Below, piece by piece: positions 1 to 11,530 of a DNA stretch of 64,000 nucleotides. The DNA is from Neurospora intermedia (Eukaryota > Ascomycota > Sordariomycetes > Sordariales > Sordariaceae). Within the stretch, counting starts at the first letter, position 1; every line of letters begins with the position of its first letter. Location of the stretch: positions 4,526,001 to 4,590,000 of the forward strand of contig BTPP01000004.1 of assembly GCA_037102815.1 (NCBI GenBank), in the 5' to 3' direction. The position numbers and the translations under genes are program-made. Below the pieces are notes generated by a model. The model saw only the letters and a program-made list of their open reading frames with translations, was not told where the DNA came from and made no database searches.

Positions 1-528
1 GACACCCACGGGAAGGGTGCTGGTATAGGGAGCTTGTATGCCTTAGATGGAATGATTATGGCTTGGGTTGTAACTTGGGATGACGCAAGATAGGTAGGTA
101 GGCAGCAGCGGTGGGAGATAGCGGCGGGTAGATGGGATGGAAGAAGCGGCGGGCAGAAGCGGCGGGCAGAAGTGGTGGGCAATTGCAATTTTGACTTTTT
201 GAGGGAGTCGCGAGACAAGATTAGTTTACCTCTTCCGAGTGTCTTGGTGACCGTGACGGGATATTATGCCTCGAACATCGGGCCTTCTAGGTGGGAAAGA
301 CCGAGCATGATGGAATGATCGGCACAGATCGTTCTTCCATTCACGGACTGTGAGTGTTCACATGTCAGCCAGCGACAATCAAGACCTGTCGATGTCTTCC
401 TAGTGAGTGTATATGGTAAGCCGGTCACTGTACAAGACAAGATCTCGCACTCACTACTGGCAGATTCTGCTTCTTGCCGATCCTGAATAGCTGGCGAACT
501 AATTCTTCAAGTTCACAGTTGAGTTAGT
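1..528. other. Intergenic, G-rich short repeats
   Basis: No gene is recognised. Around 115-182 the sequence repeats an AGAAGCGGCGGGC-like unit about three times. The rest is unique spacer rich in TAGGTAGG-type words, which recur throughout the window. Confidence 0.5.
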
Positions 529-1317
529 TCAAATCTTCCAGTTGTCCCCTCGCGAACCAGACCACACAAAGCCTACCTTCTTTCCGTGTTGACAATCAGA
601 ACACGACATCAACGCCAAACTCAAAGCCGCCGACCTAACCATCTTCTTCTGTCTATCAAGGTCTTTCTCGCTGAGAAAGCTCGGAACATCCGGCTTCCAA
701 CCACTTCCCCCTGACGTAGTCTTTTCCATGAACTCCTCCTGCTCAAAGCGACACGAACCTCCGCATGTGCAGTATCCATCAAGAAAAAGGTACTGATACC
801 AAAAGAACTCCCGAAAGTTCTCCGCATACTTCTCATCCAGCCCCCTCACCTGGCTGCCTTCGATAGGGAGGTTGTCGTCGGATAACGATAACTTGCCCTG
901 GTCATTATTATCGTCAACAGCTTTAACCATGTCCCCAAGAAAATCCATGTAATCCACCGAAGAAAGCATAGCGATCAAAAAGATCTTGCGTAGTTTGGAA
1001 ACATGGTACTTGTATTTCCTTTGCAAGTTACCATGCAGAGACAGAATGTGTTGGATTTGCGGGTCGAGTGCAGGGCCGATGATGTCTATGAAGGTGTTGG
1101 GAATGCCTGGAAAGGAGTGGAGTGGCTTGCCTTTGGTTTTCGAATGGACCTCAAGGTCGCAGTAGATGGCGTGGAAAAGACGGTTGCGGCATTCGTGGCT
1201 GGCTAGTGTGGCTGCTTCGAAGGCTGCCTTGAGCAGGTGTTGCGAACATGTACATGTTTTGTTGTCTCCTTCGGTGGTGTGGGGACTGGGGTTGGATGTG
1301 GGAGTTGACCAGTACAT
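529..1317 (-). CDS. Hypothetical Cys-rich protein
   Basis: A single uninterrupted 262-residue frame starts at an ATG at 1317. I recognise no family. The protein has Cys-pair motifs near both ends (CTCS near residue 23, YCTCGGSC around 185 and CSDC near 240) that could bind metal. The middle is mixed helical/charged (KYKYHVSKLRKIF) with an acidic DDNNDQ stretch. There is no signal peptide or clear membrane segment. Balanced composition and length argue for a real gene. An upstream overlapping frame starting at 1480 could hold a small first exon, but its splice sites are weak, so I chose the simple start. Confidence 0.5.
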   Translation of the reverse strand: MYWSTPTSNPSPHTTEGDNKTCTCSQHLLKAAFEAATLASHECRNRLFHAIYCDLEVHSKTKGKPLHSFPGIPNTFIDIIGPALDPQIQHILSLHGNLQRKYKYHVSKLRKIFLIAMLSSVDYMDFLGDMVKAVDDNNDQGKLSLSDDNLPIEGSQVRGLDEKYAENFREFFWYQYLFLDGYCTCGGSCRFEQEEFMEKTTSGGSGWKPDVPSFLSEKDLDRQKKMVRSAALSLALMSCSDCQHGKKVGFVWSGSRGDNWKI

Positions 1318-3487
1318 GGTTTACTGTCTTTGATGGTGTAGTGTGCACGATTGATAGTTCAAGGTGTACCAAAGAAAGCGGGTGATTTGATGAAGAAGAC
1401 GAAGGGAAGGCCTTCAGCGTGTGGCTCTGAACTTCAAATAGGTCATTCACTTCCTCAGTCATTGTGTCATATGATGGCAATGAGTCTCATTGTATCTATC
1501 TACTCTGTCATGTAAGTTTGTTAACCGCAGTGACTAGGTATCATCAGACCGGTGCTGGTGTTTGAAAGGGGTTATGGAAAAGGGGTAGAGAGAGGAACAA
1601 TGTGGAGAGAACATCAAACATCGGAAAGAGTCAGCGTAAACACGTAGCTGATGACCTATTCACGCCCCTGAAAGCAGTCAAAGGACGGCAAGAGATAGAA
1701 GGAGGAACTCCCCTTAGCATCAGACATGATGACTTCAAACAAGAGACTGCAACCTAGTTTGGTAGGTAAAGTGCATTTTCAACCTGGTAAATGGGAGGCG
1801 AAGGAGTGGATGAGGTGAGGAAAAGAAAGAAGCACAAGAAAGGGAACGTACAGGGAAGTAGGAGATGATTCCAGTTTTCCACGACCACCACTTGGCCAGT
1901 TGGCCCATCGGCAAACTTGTTCTCAATCAACCAAGCATTGATCGTTGTCCTTTTCCTCAATACAAACCATCATCAGCGCCGCCGCCGTCTCATTCCTCAA
2001 CCGATCATCATAATCAAGTATCACTCATCCGGGTAGGTACCTAGTGTCGTTCTTTCATTGCCTTCCGACTTCTGCTGGTGACGTCTGGCTCCAAACGAAA
2101 TCAAAGGGGCTTCTGTCGAGCGAAACCTTCGAAAGCTGGAGGTGGATTTGGACTTAACGCAACATACTACTGGACTGCTCATGTAAGAGACGTCGCTGGA
2201 GAAGGTCCTGGCAGGCAAACCAAGTATTGAAGAGCAACTGGACGCCGATGCCGCGGCGTTCACCAAATCCCAGAGATTTATGTTTGGCATGCTGGTGTTA
2301 AAGTGGAAAAGGCGCATCACCAACCTTCTTCTCGTCCTCTTCTCCATTACTTACTACGTATAGTCTTTTTCGTCAGCCTCGATATTTCCAAGCCGATGAA
2401 GAACGCCCCCAGATCAAATCCCAAGTCCGGCTATTATGTGTTACTCCCTGCCAAATATTCCCCCGCAACATCAACCGATTGGTGATTCATCCTGCCAAGA
2501 GGGTTACATGCACAACGCGCAGGCTATTATTCCGGCAAATTTGGGGATGGATTTTAACCGCCTTAGCTCTCGAAGCCCTCTATCGTTGAACGCTAGATCA
2601 AGCTTGCCGCCGAGTGGTCAATTTCGGTCGGTTGTGGCTTGTCCCGATTGTGAACTCAAGACCATGGTGAACTTGTGAGCGGGCAGGTGAGGAGAACAAA
2701 AAGGCAAGCGAACCGGGGAAAGAACCGACATGGAAACATCATCCTGGCTCCTATCCTGCGATCAGGTCGCGGTTCGTCCGGCTGAATAGATTGCTTCGTT
2801 GCATTTACACAATGTTTTCAGCTTGCGTCCTCCTGAGTCTTCACGCCCAAGAATACCACAAACCAGGAGCTTCGCTCAGCCACAGCATCGCGAACCGTAA
2901 AAAACATTCGGTACCATAGTATGTACCTTGGACTCCTCCTCGTCACCACGGCTTCTTGCTCCACAAACCCGGTTGACTCTCCCGAGCCACCCTGGACGTT
3001 ACCCCTGTCTCGGAGACTCCATCGACCTAACCAATCCACTCATAACAGAAGCCGCAAAAGGTTCTTCCAAGAAGACGCTTGTCACTAGCGATTTCGCAAG
3101 GATACGTCGGTAGATCTGGGGTAACGGATCACGACCCCATTCAGCACTCCAACCAAACCCATGTCACCCATTCCATCACGCATGGTAACATGAACCTAAC
3201 GACTCCATCCTACACTATGTACCCCATTTTACCCCATGGGGAGATGATGGAGTCTGTGGGGTTCATGACTTCGTGAGTGATCGGTCTCGACTGTTGACTC
3301 CACCTCCACTTCCACCTCCATCATATCTGCCTCCATACCGCGATCCTTCATAACCTCTTGTTTCCTCCCCATTGACTTCTTTTCTCTCCTCACCTCGTCT
3401 CTCCCGTCGAGTTCCCCTCCCTCCCTCTCTCCCTACTTCTAGTCACTCCCTCCTCACTGGTCAAGTCAACCACGATCCGCCACCACC
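1318..3487. other. Intergenic; weak coding traces
   Basis: About 2.2 kb without an assignable gene. On the minus strand 1780-2350 holds several short coding-like stretches in different frames and one plausible intron (GTACGT donor near 1852, CCAG acceptor near 1782), but I could not join them into one frame. 3300-3487 is pyrimidine-rich, the usual look of a fungal promoter/5' leader, and precedes the xylanase start. Confidence 0.35.
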
Positions 3488-4847
3488 ATGCAGACCAAGT
3501 CCCTCCTCTCTCTCCTCGCCCTGGCCTCCGTGCCTCTGGCTTCCGCTGGCAACAACGGCAACGACAACGGCAAAGGATCCGGAAAGTCTTGCTCTCACAA
3601 GGGTCTAGACTGGTACGCCAAGAAGGCCGGCCTCAAATACTTTGGCGCAGCCACCGACTCGCCCGGCCAGCGCGAGCGTGCAGGTTTGGAGGCTGCTTAC
3701 CCCAAGTATGACGAGATCATGTGGAAGTCTGGAGAGTTTGGGCAGACGACGCCTACTAATGGGCAAAAGGTTTGTATTTTTTTTTGTCCCTTCCCTTTTT
3801 CCCCCCTTCCCCTTCCCTTCCAACTTCCCTTTTCTGTCTCCCTTTCCCTATCCCTTCTCCCACTCCCTTGTACCTAGTAAAGTAAGTTAACCAAAAAAAA
3901 AACAAGTGGCTCTTCACCGAACCCACCCAAAGCACCTTCAACTTCACCGAAGGCGACATCGTCGTCTCCCTCGCGCACCAGCACCACAAGCTCTTACGAT
4001 GCCACGCCCTAGTCTGGCACTCGCAGCTCGCTCCCTGGGTCGACTCCTCCTCCGCCAACTGGACCAAAGACGAGCTTCGCTCTATCATCATCTCGCACAT
4101 CACCAACGTCATGACCCACTACAAGGGCCAATGCTACGCCTGGGACGTAGTCAACGAAGCCTTCAACGAGGACGGGACCTATCGCGAATCGGTGTTTTCC
4201 ACCGTTTTAGGTGGGGATGAGTTTATCCAGCTGGCTTTCGAGACGGCTTCTGAAATAGACCCGAAGGCCAAGTTGTATTATAATGATTATAACTTGGAGA
4301 GCCCGAGCGCTAAAACAGAAGCGGTCAGGAAGCTGGTGAGGCAGTTGCAAAGCAAAAAAATCAGGATCGATGGGGTGGGACTCCAGGCGCATTTGACGGC
4401 GGAGCAGAGGCCGACGCTGGATGAGCATGTTGCTGCTATCAAGGGGTTCGCGGAGTTGGGCGTGGAGGTGGCGTTGACGGAGTTGGATGTGAGGTTGGAG
4501 ATGCCGGCGAATGCGACGAATTTGGCGCAGCAGAAGGAGGCGTATAAGAATGTGAGTCAGCTGGTATCTGGATGTTTCACTGAGCACTTGCTAATAGTTT
4601 CATTGAAAAATACTAGGCCGTCGGAGCTTGTGTCCAAGTCGACGGATGCATCGGTGTCACCATCTGGGATTTCTACGACCCCTTCAGCTGGGTCCCTGCC
4701 GTCTTTCCCGGTGAGGGTGCCGCCCTTCTTTGGTTCGATGACTTTAGCAGGCACCCTGCTTACGAGGGTGTCGTGGAGGCTTTGACCAACAAGACCCAAG
4801 GACATAATGGAAAGGGTCCTCGTGGTGCTAAGCGTTGGGTTGCCTAG
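3488..4847 (+). CDS. Secreted GH10 endo-1,4-beta-xylanase
   Basis: Three exons, 3488-3769, 3907-4551 and 4617-4847, join to 385 residues. The GT-AG introns fall between codons; intron 1 has a pyrimidine-rich stretch. Residues 1-20 are a signal peptide (…LASVPLASA). A short Asn/Gly/Lys linker is followed by one glycoside hydrolase family 10 barrel. The family motifs are clear: WHSQ near 131, the acid/base Glu in DVVNEAF (E178), and the nucleophile Glu in ALTELDVR (E286). IWDFYDPFSWVP and LWFDD close the active site. GH10 enzymes cut internal beta-1,4 bonds of xylan outside the cell. No carbohydrate-binding module is present. It is convergent with the LanC-like gene, 189 bp apart. Confidence 0.95.
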
Positions 4848-5036
4848 GTAGGCTGTGGAGTGGGAGTCTATTTGAAAAGAGTAATTCTTCGTCAATTGTA
4901 GTAATCTAATCCCAAGTTCTTTCATAAAAGCTGAGCTTCATTTCGTCGTTACGTATCATGATCCTTGTCCGACTTTTCAGCATCTCCTCTCTTTCCTGCG
5001 GAGTGCGATTTGGTAGTCATTTGAGGAGGTCAACAT

Positions 5037-6249
5037 CTAGATATCATTGTATGCCAACATCTTGGGATGCTCATCGTCGCACACTAGCCATGCCCATGCT
5101 GCGCTAGGTGTGTAGCTCGTGGTGGTAGAGTACGTTCGTCCGTAATCGGCTCGATCGAAGATGGTGCCTGTGTGATCGGCCCTTTTCATGTTGGCGACGT
5201 TCTCGGGTGTGGCGACGGCAAGGAAGTGTTCGCGCTGTGGCCCTTTGGGTAATGCCCTGACGAGACACTCGTTAGTAGAGGTCCGATTATGTAAAGACAA
5301 TGCAAGAGAAAGCTTACAAGGTATTCCCAAAGATACCGTGACATAAGCTTGGCTCCTTCTTCAACAAACCCTCCGCCCATATACACTTGCGACCCAACCC
5401 AATAGCCGCATCAATCTTCTCTTGAAGCGCAGGGAAGTGTTCACGTAGCGAAAGCAGCGACACAACGAAACCCGGTGCGCCATGGCAGAACTGCACCAAG
5501 CACTTGCCGGTATGCGCATGCTGTTCCGAACTAGGCCAGTTACCAGAAGGATGTTGTAACCTCAACAACCTGTCCAAGACCGATTCCAGTTGGGGAGCAG
5601 TCTCAGGCGAAGTCAGGACGACCTGGGTAAGGATACCAATATCCCCATGGACAGCACCGAGGTATCGCTTATCATGCCACGTCCAGTTAGGCCCTCTGTT
5701 AAGTATGGTAGTTGTGATCTCCGCAATGGCCGGGTCAACAAGCTTGTTACTGCCAGGAACCCAATGTCGCACCAAACGCAGGAGATATAGTGTCCCTGCT
5801 CGACCGTAGAGGATCTCATCCGGGTACTCCTCCACCTCCAGAATCTGGCTCACACACGACACAAAAGTCCTGACGTGCGAAGGATCCTCTCGGAAGATGG
5901 AAGCACGCACAGCTTCAAAGGCGAGTTTCTCATCATGGATACCGCACCCGCGCGACCCAAGACGGAGGTTGTGCCCGCGCGACCCCGAGATGTAGGCCTT
6001 TGCCCAGTGGTAGGGAGTCTGGCCGCTAACCAGCAAGCTCGGTTGGCGGGCGGAAATCTGCAGCATCAGCAGCGCGATGCCCGTCGGACCACTCCATAGG
6101 CCTTGGAGGTGCTCGTGCGAGTAGCGCGAGCGAGGGGGGTAGCTGGCGACAATGTCTTCGAGAGCGGATTGGAGGTATTGCGACGTGTCGTTGGAGATTT
6201 TGAGGAGGGAGGAGGGGTCCGAGAGGGTCATGTAGCGGGACTCGGCCAT
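5037..6249 (-). CDS. LanC-like (LANCL) zinc protein
   Basis: Two exons, 6249-5318 and 5256-5037, with a 61-bp intron that has a CTAAC branch site, give 383 residues. Repeating Gly-rich helix caps mark the double-barrel LanC fold: GLWSGPTG near 50, LYGRAGTLY near 148, AVHGDIG near 199, QFCHGAPG near 253 and SLCHGIFGN near 301. Cys255, Cys303 and His304 match the Cys/Cys/His zinc site known from bacterial lanthionine cyclases and human LANCL1. No lantibiotic precursor or LanB/LanM dehydratase lies nearby, so lantibiotic synthesis is unlikely. Eukaryotic relatives add glutathione to dehydrated phospho-sites, and a similar intracellular role is the best inference. Confidence 0.9.
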
Positions 6250-7587
6250 TTTGGAGACACGGGACGGAGCACGGATAGTGGTTGCCGGGAGTGGACGAGA
6301 ATAGAATTATGATATTAGGATATGGAGAGGGATGTGGTGATCCGGATGAGTACTATGGTGATGCTGGGGAATAACAGCGTGGGAATTATGCTATGCGAGA
6401 ACAATTGATCAATGGATGGCCTTGTTCAGTCAGGAACCAAGGCGGTGGCAAACGGAGGCATTCCGATCCATGGACGGGAGCGTTCCTGGATGATGATGTT
6501 GATCCGATGAAGTGACTGTGGATTGTCTGAACGACTAAGAGAGGTACGCGGACTTGGCGGTTCCATCAAGGTCGGGGTGGTATGGATGAGTTGATCGGGC
6601 AAAGTGGTGGTTCAGCTCAAATTGTCGTCATGATGTTGAACTTGACTGGAAGCTTGTCCCTTTGCCCGGTCGACCAGTGTCTGCCCAAGGTACGTAGTCA
6701 GGTAGTGTATGTACATCATTTTGCGGGGTGCTGGAGACCGGCAGGCAGCTCTGAACCAATCAACAGCTGTAAATACGATGGATAAAAGGAACAAATACGG
6801 GGACATGGGGTAGCCCCGCCGTAAGTGGAACTCCTCGAACTTATGCCAGGCCGGCTTCAGACTGCCGCCCGCTTGCAGCATGCAGCGGTGGATTACCTGA
6901 CAGCAGAGTGTCATCTCGACTCTGAAGGGCTACAGTTCGACTCGCAATTATACGTTATATTACGCTCGCAAAGTTGGACAAGAAGCCTAACACAGTCACG
7001 AGAATGGTTTGACAGTAGATGAAGACGATGATCAGATCGAAAGAGGGGAACCAAGTGATGTCCTGTTGGAGTGACCATGGCCTGGTGGGTTGTTGTTTCC
7101 ATCGTTTGTGTTAGCACTGGACAAGGAGGGAGCTTGTTATCAGGCGCTTGGGCACTAAGGTAAAGTTAACACCACCTCAGTTCGTCTCTCCTTGTCTCTC
7201 CTTCTCAAGCAAGATTTCGCCTGTAATATCCAGGAACCCTGACCAGATGTCTACTTCGCCAGCCATTCGGAGAATAATAATAGTAATAGCCTTAGACCCT
7301 AAATATATACATCTATAGCGCCTGATTGGCATAGGGGCCTTCTCCAGATTCACCAGAACAACAAGCAAGACACCACTCCCCCTCGCCGCGCCTTCTTCCC
7401 GCCTTCTCCCCGCTTCCTCATCCCATCTTCCCCGTTTACACCGACCTTCGCCTCGATGCCCTTCACTCTACTTCCCCGTTTCCACCATCACTTGTATATG
7501 TGTAAGGGCCTCCCCCTCCGTCTATATAAACCCCCCCTCAACGCCAATCCTTGATCTCTCCTTTCTCTTATACTATCAACGTTCAAG
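6250..7587. other. Intergenic
   Basis: No gene recognised over about 1.3 kb. The last 200 bp are C/T-rich and contain the TATA element of the following gene. Confidence 0.5.
7523..7530 (+). promoter_or_regulatory. TATA box of the 7.6 kb PY gene
   Basis: TATATAAA lies 58-65 bp before the ATG at 7588, followed by a C/T-rich leader ending in TTCAAG just before the start codon. Confidence 0.6.
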
Positions 7588-8448
7588 ATGGCGTCCCCCT
7601 CTTCTAGCCGCGCCCCCGATCGCATCTCTCGCAACTCCCGCGGTCTCGCCGTCCGTGCCGATGCTGCTGCCTCCGATCGCGCCGCGAACCGTCTGCCTGA
7701 CTTGCCCCGGCTGATGGACCCCTCGCCCGAGGTTGAGTCTCTTACAGCAGGCCCGCCTACTCAGTCAAATCCCAATCAGCAAAGGCAAACACCATCGACA
7801 CCTGTGCCTATGGCTATCCCGCAGCACGAATCATCTCCCACCAGTGAATCCGATCGCTTCTACTCGGCGAGGCAGACGCCTGCTCAAAGCCAAAGTCCTG
7901 CCCCTGATCCGCCAGCAGAGAGACAGATCGACTCTAGCAGTCACGCCTTCCACGTGAACTCCCTGGTTCATCCTGCTCGGCGCACAGAACGTGATCTTGA
8001 AAGGCTGCCAAGATACGATCAGAGAAACCCCTCAGCGTCCCCGGCAAGCAGATCTGACACCTTCCACACGGCCAGAGAGACTCCTGTTGCGAGCCAGAGC
8101 CCGGCACCTGATCAGCTAGCAACGGATGCACCACTTGATTTTAACTCCTATGAGTTCATGGTGAACTCCTTGGTCCATCCTGTTCGCCGCACACAGCGTG
8201 AATTGGACAGCCTTCCCAGATATGATCCGAATGACCCTACCCAAGTTCCAACAGAATTTGAAGAAAGGTTTGATCCAAATATTCGTTCAAGGCTGCAGGG
8301 ACCTTTAACGCTTGTTGGAGCAACCTGGGACGATATCATTAGGGAAACAAATGATCTTCTCCTTGCTAATGGCGCTGAGGAAAAGGACTTGATTGGCAAA
8401 GGTGAGAGGGGATATAGGGGAAACAGAAATAGCAGGGGAAGGCGCTGA
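7588..8448 (+). CDS. Repeat-containing PY-motif protein
   Basis: An intronless 286-residue frame with its own TATA box. The first 40 residues are Ser/Arg/Pro-rich (MASPSSSR…), resembling the starts of the small genes at 52-56 kb. Residues about 90-220 are two copies of a roughly 65-residue unit: SD(R/T)F….AR(Q/E)TP, SQSPAPD, then F.VNSLVHP.RRT, ending in LPRYD. Each LPRY is an LPxY-type PY motif, the ligand class of WW domains in Rsp5/Nedd4 ubiquitin ligases. The tail carries EERFDPNIRSRL, a helix, and a basic Arg/Gly end. No enzyme domain, signal peptide or membrane span is seen. It looks intrinsically disordered. A partial copy follows directly downstream. Function unknown. Confidence 0.7.
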   Translation: MASPSSSRAPDRISRNSRGLAVRADAAASDRAANRLPDLPRLMDPSPEVESLTAGPPTQSNPNQQRQTPSTPVPMAIPQHESSPTSESDRFYSARQTPAQSQSPAPDPPAERQIDSSSHAFHVNSLVHPARRTERDLERLPRYDQRNPSASPASRSDTFHTARETPVASQSPAPDQLATDAPLDFNSYEFMVNSLVHPVRRTQRELDSLPRYDPNDPTQVPTEFEERFDPNIRSRLQGPLTLVGATWDDIIRETNDLLLANGAEEKDLIGKGERGYRGNRNSRGRR

Positions 8449-8722
8449 TCATGTATATATCTGTGTGTGCAGGTGAGTCTGCTCAGGGGACTTGTCGCAG
8501 ACTCAAAGGGAAGATTTGATTCGGGGTGGTATATGGAACATATGCGTTGGTTTTCAGCAGTGATTTTTGTTTTTTCAAAATTTTCAGCAAGGCATACAGA
8601 TCAGGGATGCACTTGCAAGACTGGGAGAATCTGAGCAGCTGACATTGATGAAAGATGGAACATGAAGGATCGATCTGATAAGATGATGGGTTGACAGATA
8701 GAAAAAGGAACGGAAGGAAGGT

Positions 8723-8935
8723 ATGGACAACAAGAATACAACATTCGAAGAGAGATTTGACCCGATAATACGCTCAAGACTGGTTGGACCTGAACAGGTA
8801 TTAGGGATGTGCTGGGAAGAGTGGATTAGACGGCTGGACGAATGGTCTGAAAGCCAGGGGAGGCCGGAAAGAACCAATAGGGACAGACGGTCAACTAGGA
8901 GGGGTGGAAATGGCGGCGATCATAGTCATAACTGA
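8723..8935 (+). CDS. Partial tandem copy of 7.6 kb gene tail
   Basis: A 70-residue frame beginning MDNKN. Residues 7-22 (TFEERFDPIIRSRLVG) match the C-terminal TEFEERFDPNIRSRLQG of the preceding gene, followed by a related W.E.IR helix and an Arg/Gly-rich end. The match continues past the stop codons: both copies have TGATCATGTATAT then a GTCTGCTCAGGGG block. This is therefore a duplicated 3' end, not chance similarity. It lacks the repeat units and LPxY motifs. It may be a truncated gene, an extra exon of the gene before it, or a non-expressed relic. Confidence 0.45.
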   Translation: MDNKNTTFEERFDPIIRSRLVGPEQVLGMCWEEWIRRLDEWSESQGRPERTNRDRRSTRRGGNGGDHSHN

Positions 8936-11034
8936 TCATGTATATGGGTGGTAGTAAGTCTGCTCAGGGGGCCCTCAGTTGAAGCTATCTCGGACATTAT
9001 CACAAAGACATCGTCGTGTCACGAAAGGCGGGTGCAGCAAGGTCAAATTACTGCTGTTCCGCTAACAACTGCTCTGCGAGGTCTGTCCCATAACTGATAA
9101 GGCAGTATCACTTATTCCGCTCGGGCCCACTCCTGTCTCATGTTCCTGCATTAGCTTGGCACCGTTGATGTCGCTAGAGGTATCTTAGCGGTTCAATTTC
9201 TTCTCCAGTCGTTCCTTGCAACACCAAAGAAAAGCCTGGCGATGCCTCGATGACCAGGCCTATCGTCGGATTCGGGCAATCAGGACACTGCGTGGCGGAC
9301 GCTTGCCAACGATGCGCCTCCCTTCACTGTCCAGCGTATCCAATGTCAACACGACTGTTGAGACGAGCATGAACACCTTGTTTATTGGGTTCAAAATATT
9401 TGCTTCATGAAATTACCATCGGACCCATTTCAAGTCGAACAAATTCCAGGAACATGTGCCGGATAAACCCAAGCACATGGACTGCTCGGATGCCACTGCG
9501 TGCGCCAGATATCAACCGGATGGCTTGCCTCGCGATGCACTCATTCATTGTTTCCGGCCCTTTATGCATGTCAACAACTGCCTGCAGTCCAGTCCATGTA
9601 CCTACGGGGAATTTTCACGGCGGTCTCACTCACCGCGATCCTTGGCGTGCACACCGGCGTAGTGCCCAGTCAACGCACGGTCAATATCCCTTGCCGATAA
9701 CACACAGCCATCAGATATCATTTCGGAATAGATGAAAAGCTGGAAAATACAATCAATTAACTGTCCAATCAAAACGAAAACGGCACCTGAAATCCCTCAG
9801 GACCATCAACATCGATCAATACAGCCAAGTGTATGACGTCTAATAAGGCCGTTGCGCGACTCTCCTATAGCACCCTCATGCTATAGAGTCGATGTCATAT
9901 CCTTTCCAGAAAACCGGTCGTGTAGGGTCGCTTTGGTAAGAAATCCTGCCCTGGAGAGCTGGGAACGACGCCCCAATGCAACACCGTTGCCCATGCCTGC
10001 AAAAACCCTTGAGCCTCCATTCGTGCTCCCCCAGCTGCCGGGAACCAATAACCGTTGGCCAGCTCCCGGGCCCCGAGGAAAAAGCAAGAAAACTTGCAGA
10101 CACAGGACGTCGGTTTCAATTTATTTCTCCTCCATGCAAGGGGCAACATGGCCCAATTGGGACTTCATGTCAAGGGTTTAACCTCAACAAACCTCTAGAG
10201 TTTGGAGATCGTCGGCGGCCTTCGAGATTGCCTTGGAACAAGAGCGAAACAGTTTGTGGTTCCCGAGTCTGAGCGGCTCAACACTATTGCTGGGAACTTA
10301 TTGCTGATGACGTACGTAGCAATATGGCTTCCATATGATGTGTCGCCCATATCGACGGAGCATTGCAAGACAAAAAGTCAGACAAGCAGGGTATAGACGG
10401 CATTGACTCCATGTTGTAATCTCAGGGTCTGATCGCAACTCTCGTCGCCGGACTCTAGCTTTGTCGCCCAGCTGAGCTGGAACACAGGACAACATGAGAC
10501 ACCGGCACGTGGTAAGCTGGGATAGACTGCCACACTGGCAACCGGCTATGGGAGAAGGATGCCATCCATCAATGGAGTCGTCGTCATGGTGGTGGTGCGG
10601 CTGGATTCAGGAACGGAAGGTAACCTAAGTCCGAAGTGGAGGTAGACGACGTCAACACCCTCTTCCCTTCGTTGTAACTGGCATCCTATTCGAGGATTCG
10701 TCCTCTACCAGGCAGGCAGGTGCGCCTCTTGAGTCTTCGGACTAGTGCCGATCAGGGCCCAGAGAAAGGGACAGTGAAGTCCATCTGTTTACTAGTTCAT
10801 CTGAGTTCACTCCAGAGAAGTATGGGGGAGAGCACTTCGTCCCCGGCATGAGCCTCAAGATTCGTGTATAAGAAGGACGACGACCTCTGCTCCTTCCTCT
10901 CCACATCTTCCTTCTCATCATCATCAGCTCAGCAACCAACTTCCAACAGACAACTCAACCACCAAACCACCAACAACTTCACCTACCAGACCCAAAACAC
11001 AACTCCCAAAACCCAATCCAACCCAACCATCAAA
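8936..11034. other. Intergenic, 2.1 kb
   Basis: No gene recognised. Short frames on both strands have no recognisable motif. One TAGAGGTA octamer is at 9175-9182. The last 150 bp before the hydrophobin are an A/C-rich leader (repeated CAACC/CAAAC), typical of highly expressed fungal genes. Confidence 0.5.
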
Positions 11035-11530
11035 ATGCAGTTCACCATCGCCACCGTCCTCTCCCTCCTCACCATCGCCATCGCCGCTCCCACATATGGC
11101 GAGCGCCAGGTCCCCTACACTCCCTGCTCCGGCCTCTACGGCACCGCCCAATGCTGCGCTACCGATGTCCTCGGCATCGCTGACCTTGACTGCGCCAACC
11201 GTGAGTTTTCCAACATATAACCAGCATCCCCATCTGCCATTGAACCATTAAACAACCCAAATACTAACACAACTCATCCACACAGCCCCGGCCACCGTCG
11301 CCAACGCCACCCACTTCGAGTCTACCTGCGCTGCTATCGGCCAGCGCGCTCGCTGCTGCGTTTTGCCTATTGTGAGTTACCTTACCTTACCTACCTTGAC
11401 TGATATCATGCTCGAGATTCGAGACAGTAGTGCTGTTGATAGGTGTGTAACATGATCGATGCTGACTTGTAGCGAACAATAATAATAGCTCGGCCAAGAT
11501 ATCCTTTGCCAGACCCCCGCTGGTCTCTAA
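11035..11530 (+). CDS. Class II hydrophobin
   Basis: Exons 11035-11200, 11286-11371 and 11489-11530 give a 97-residue protein. It starts with a signal peptide (MQFTIATVLSLLTIAIA). The mature part has the eight-Cys hydrophobin pattern C…CC…C…C…CC…C: PCSG, QCCA, DCAN, STCAA, ARCCV, ILCQ. The short fixed spacing between Cys residues marks class II. Such proteins are secreted and assemble as soluble amphipathic films on spores and hyphae. The first acceptor (CACAG) and the last (AATAG) were chosen because only they keep the Cys pattern and end at a proper class II terminus. A long A/C-rich leader precedes the start. Confidence 0.92.

Noticed and set aside
1735-2347. Possible spliced minus-strand gene
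   Set aside because: Several coding-like pieces exist, but I could not join them in one frame with good splice sites.
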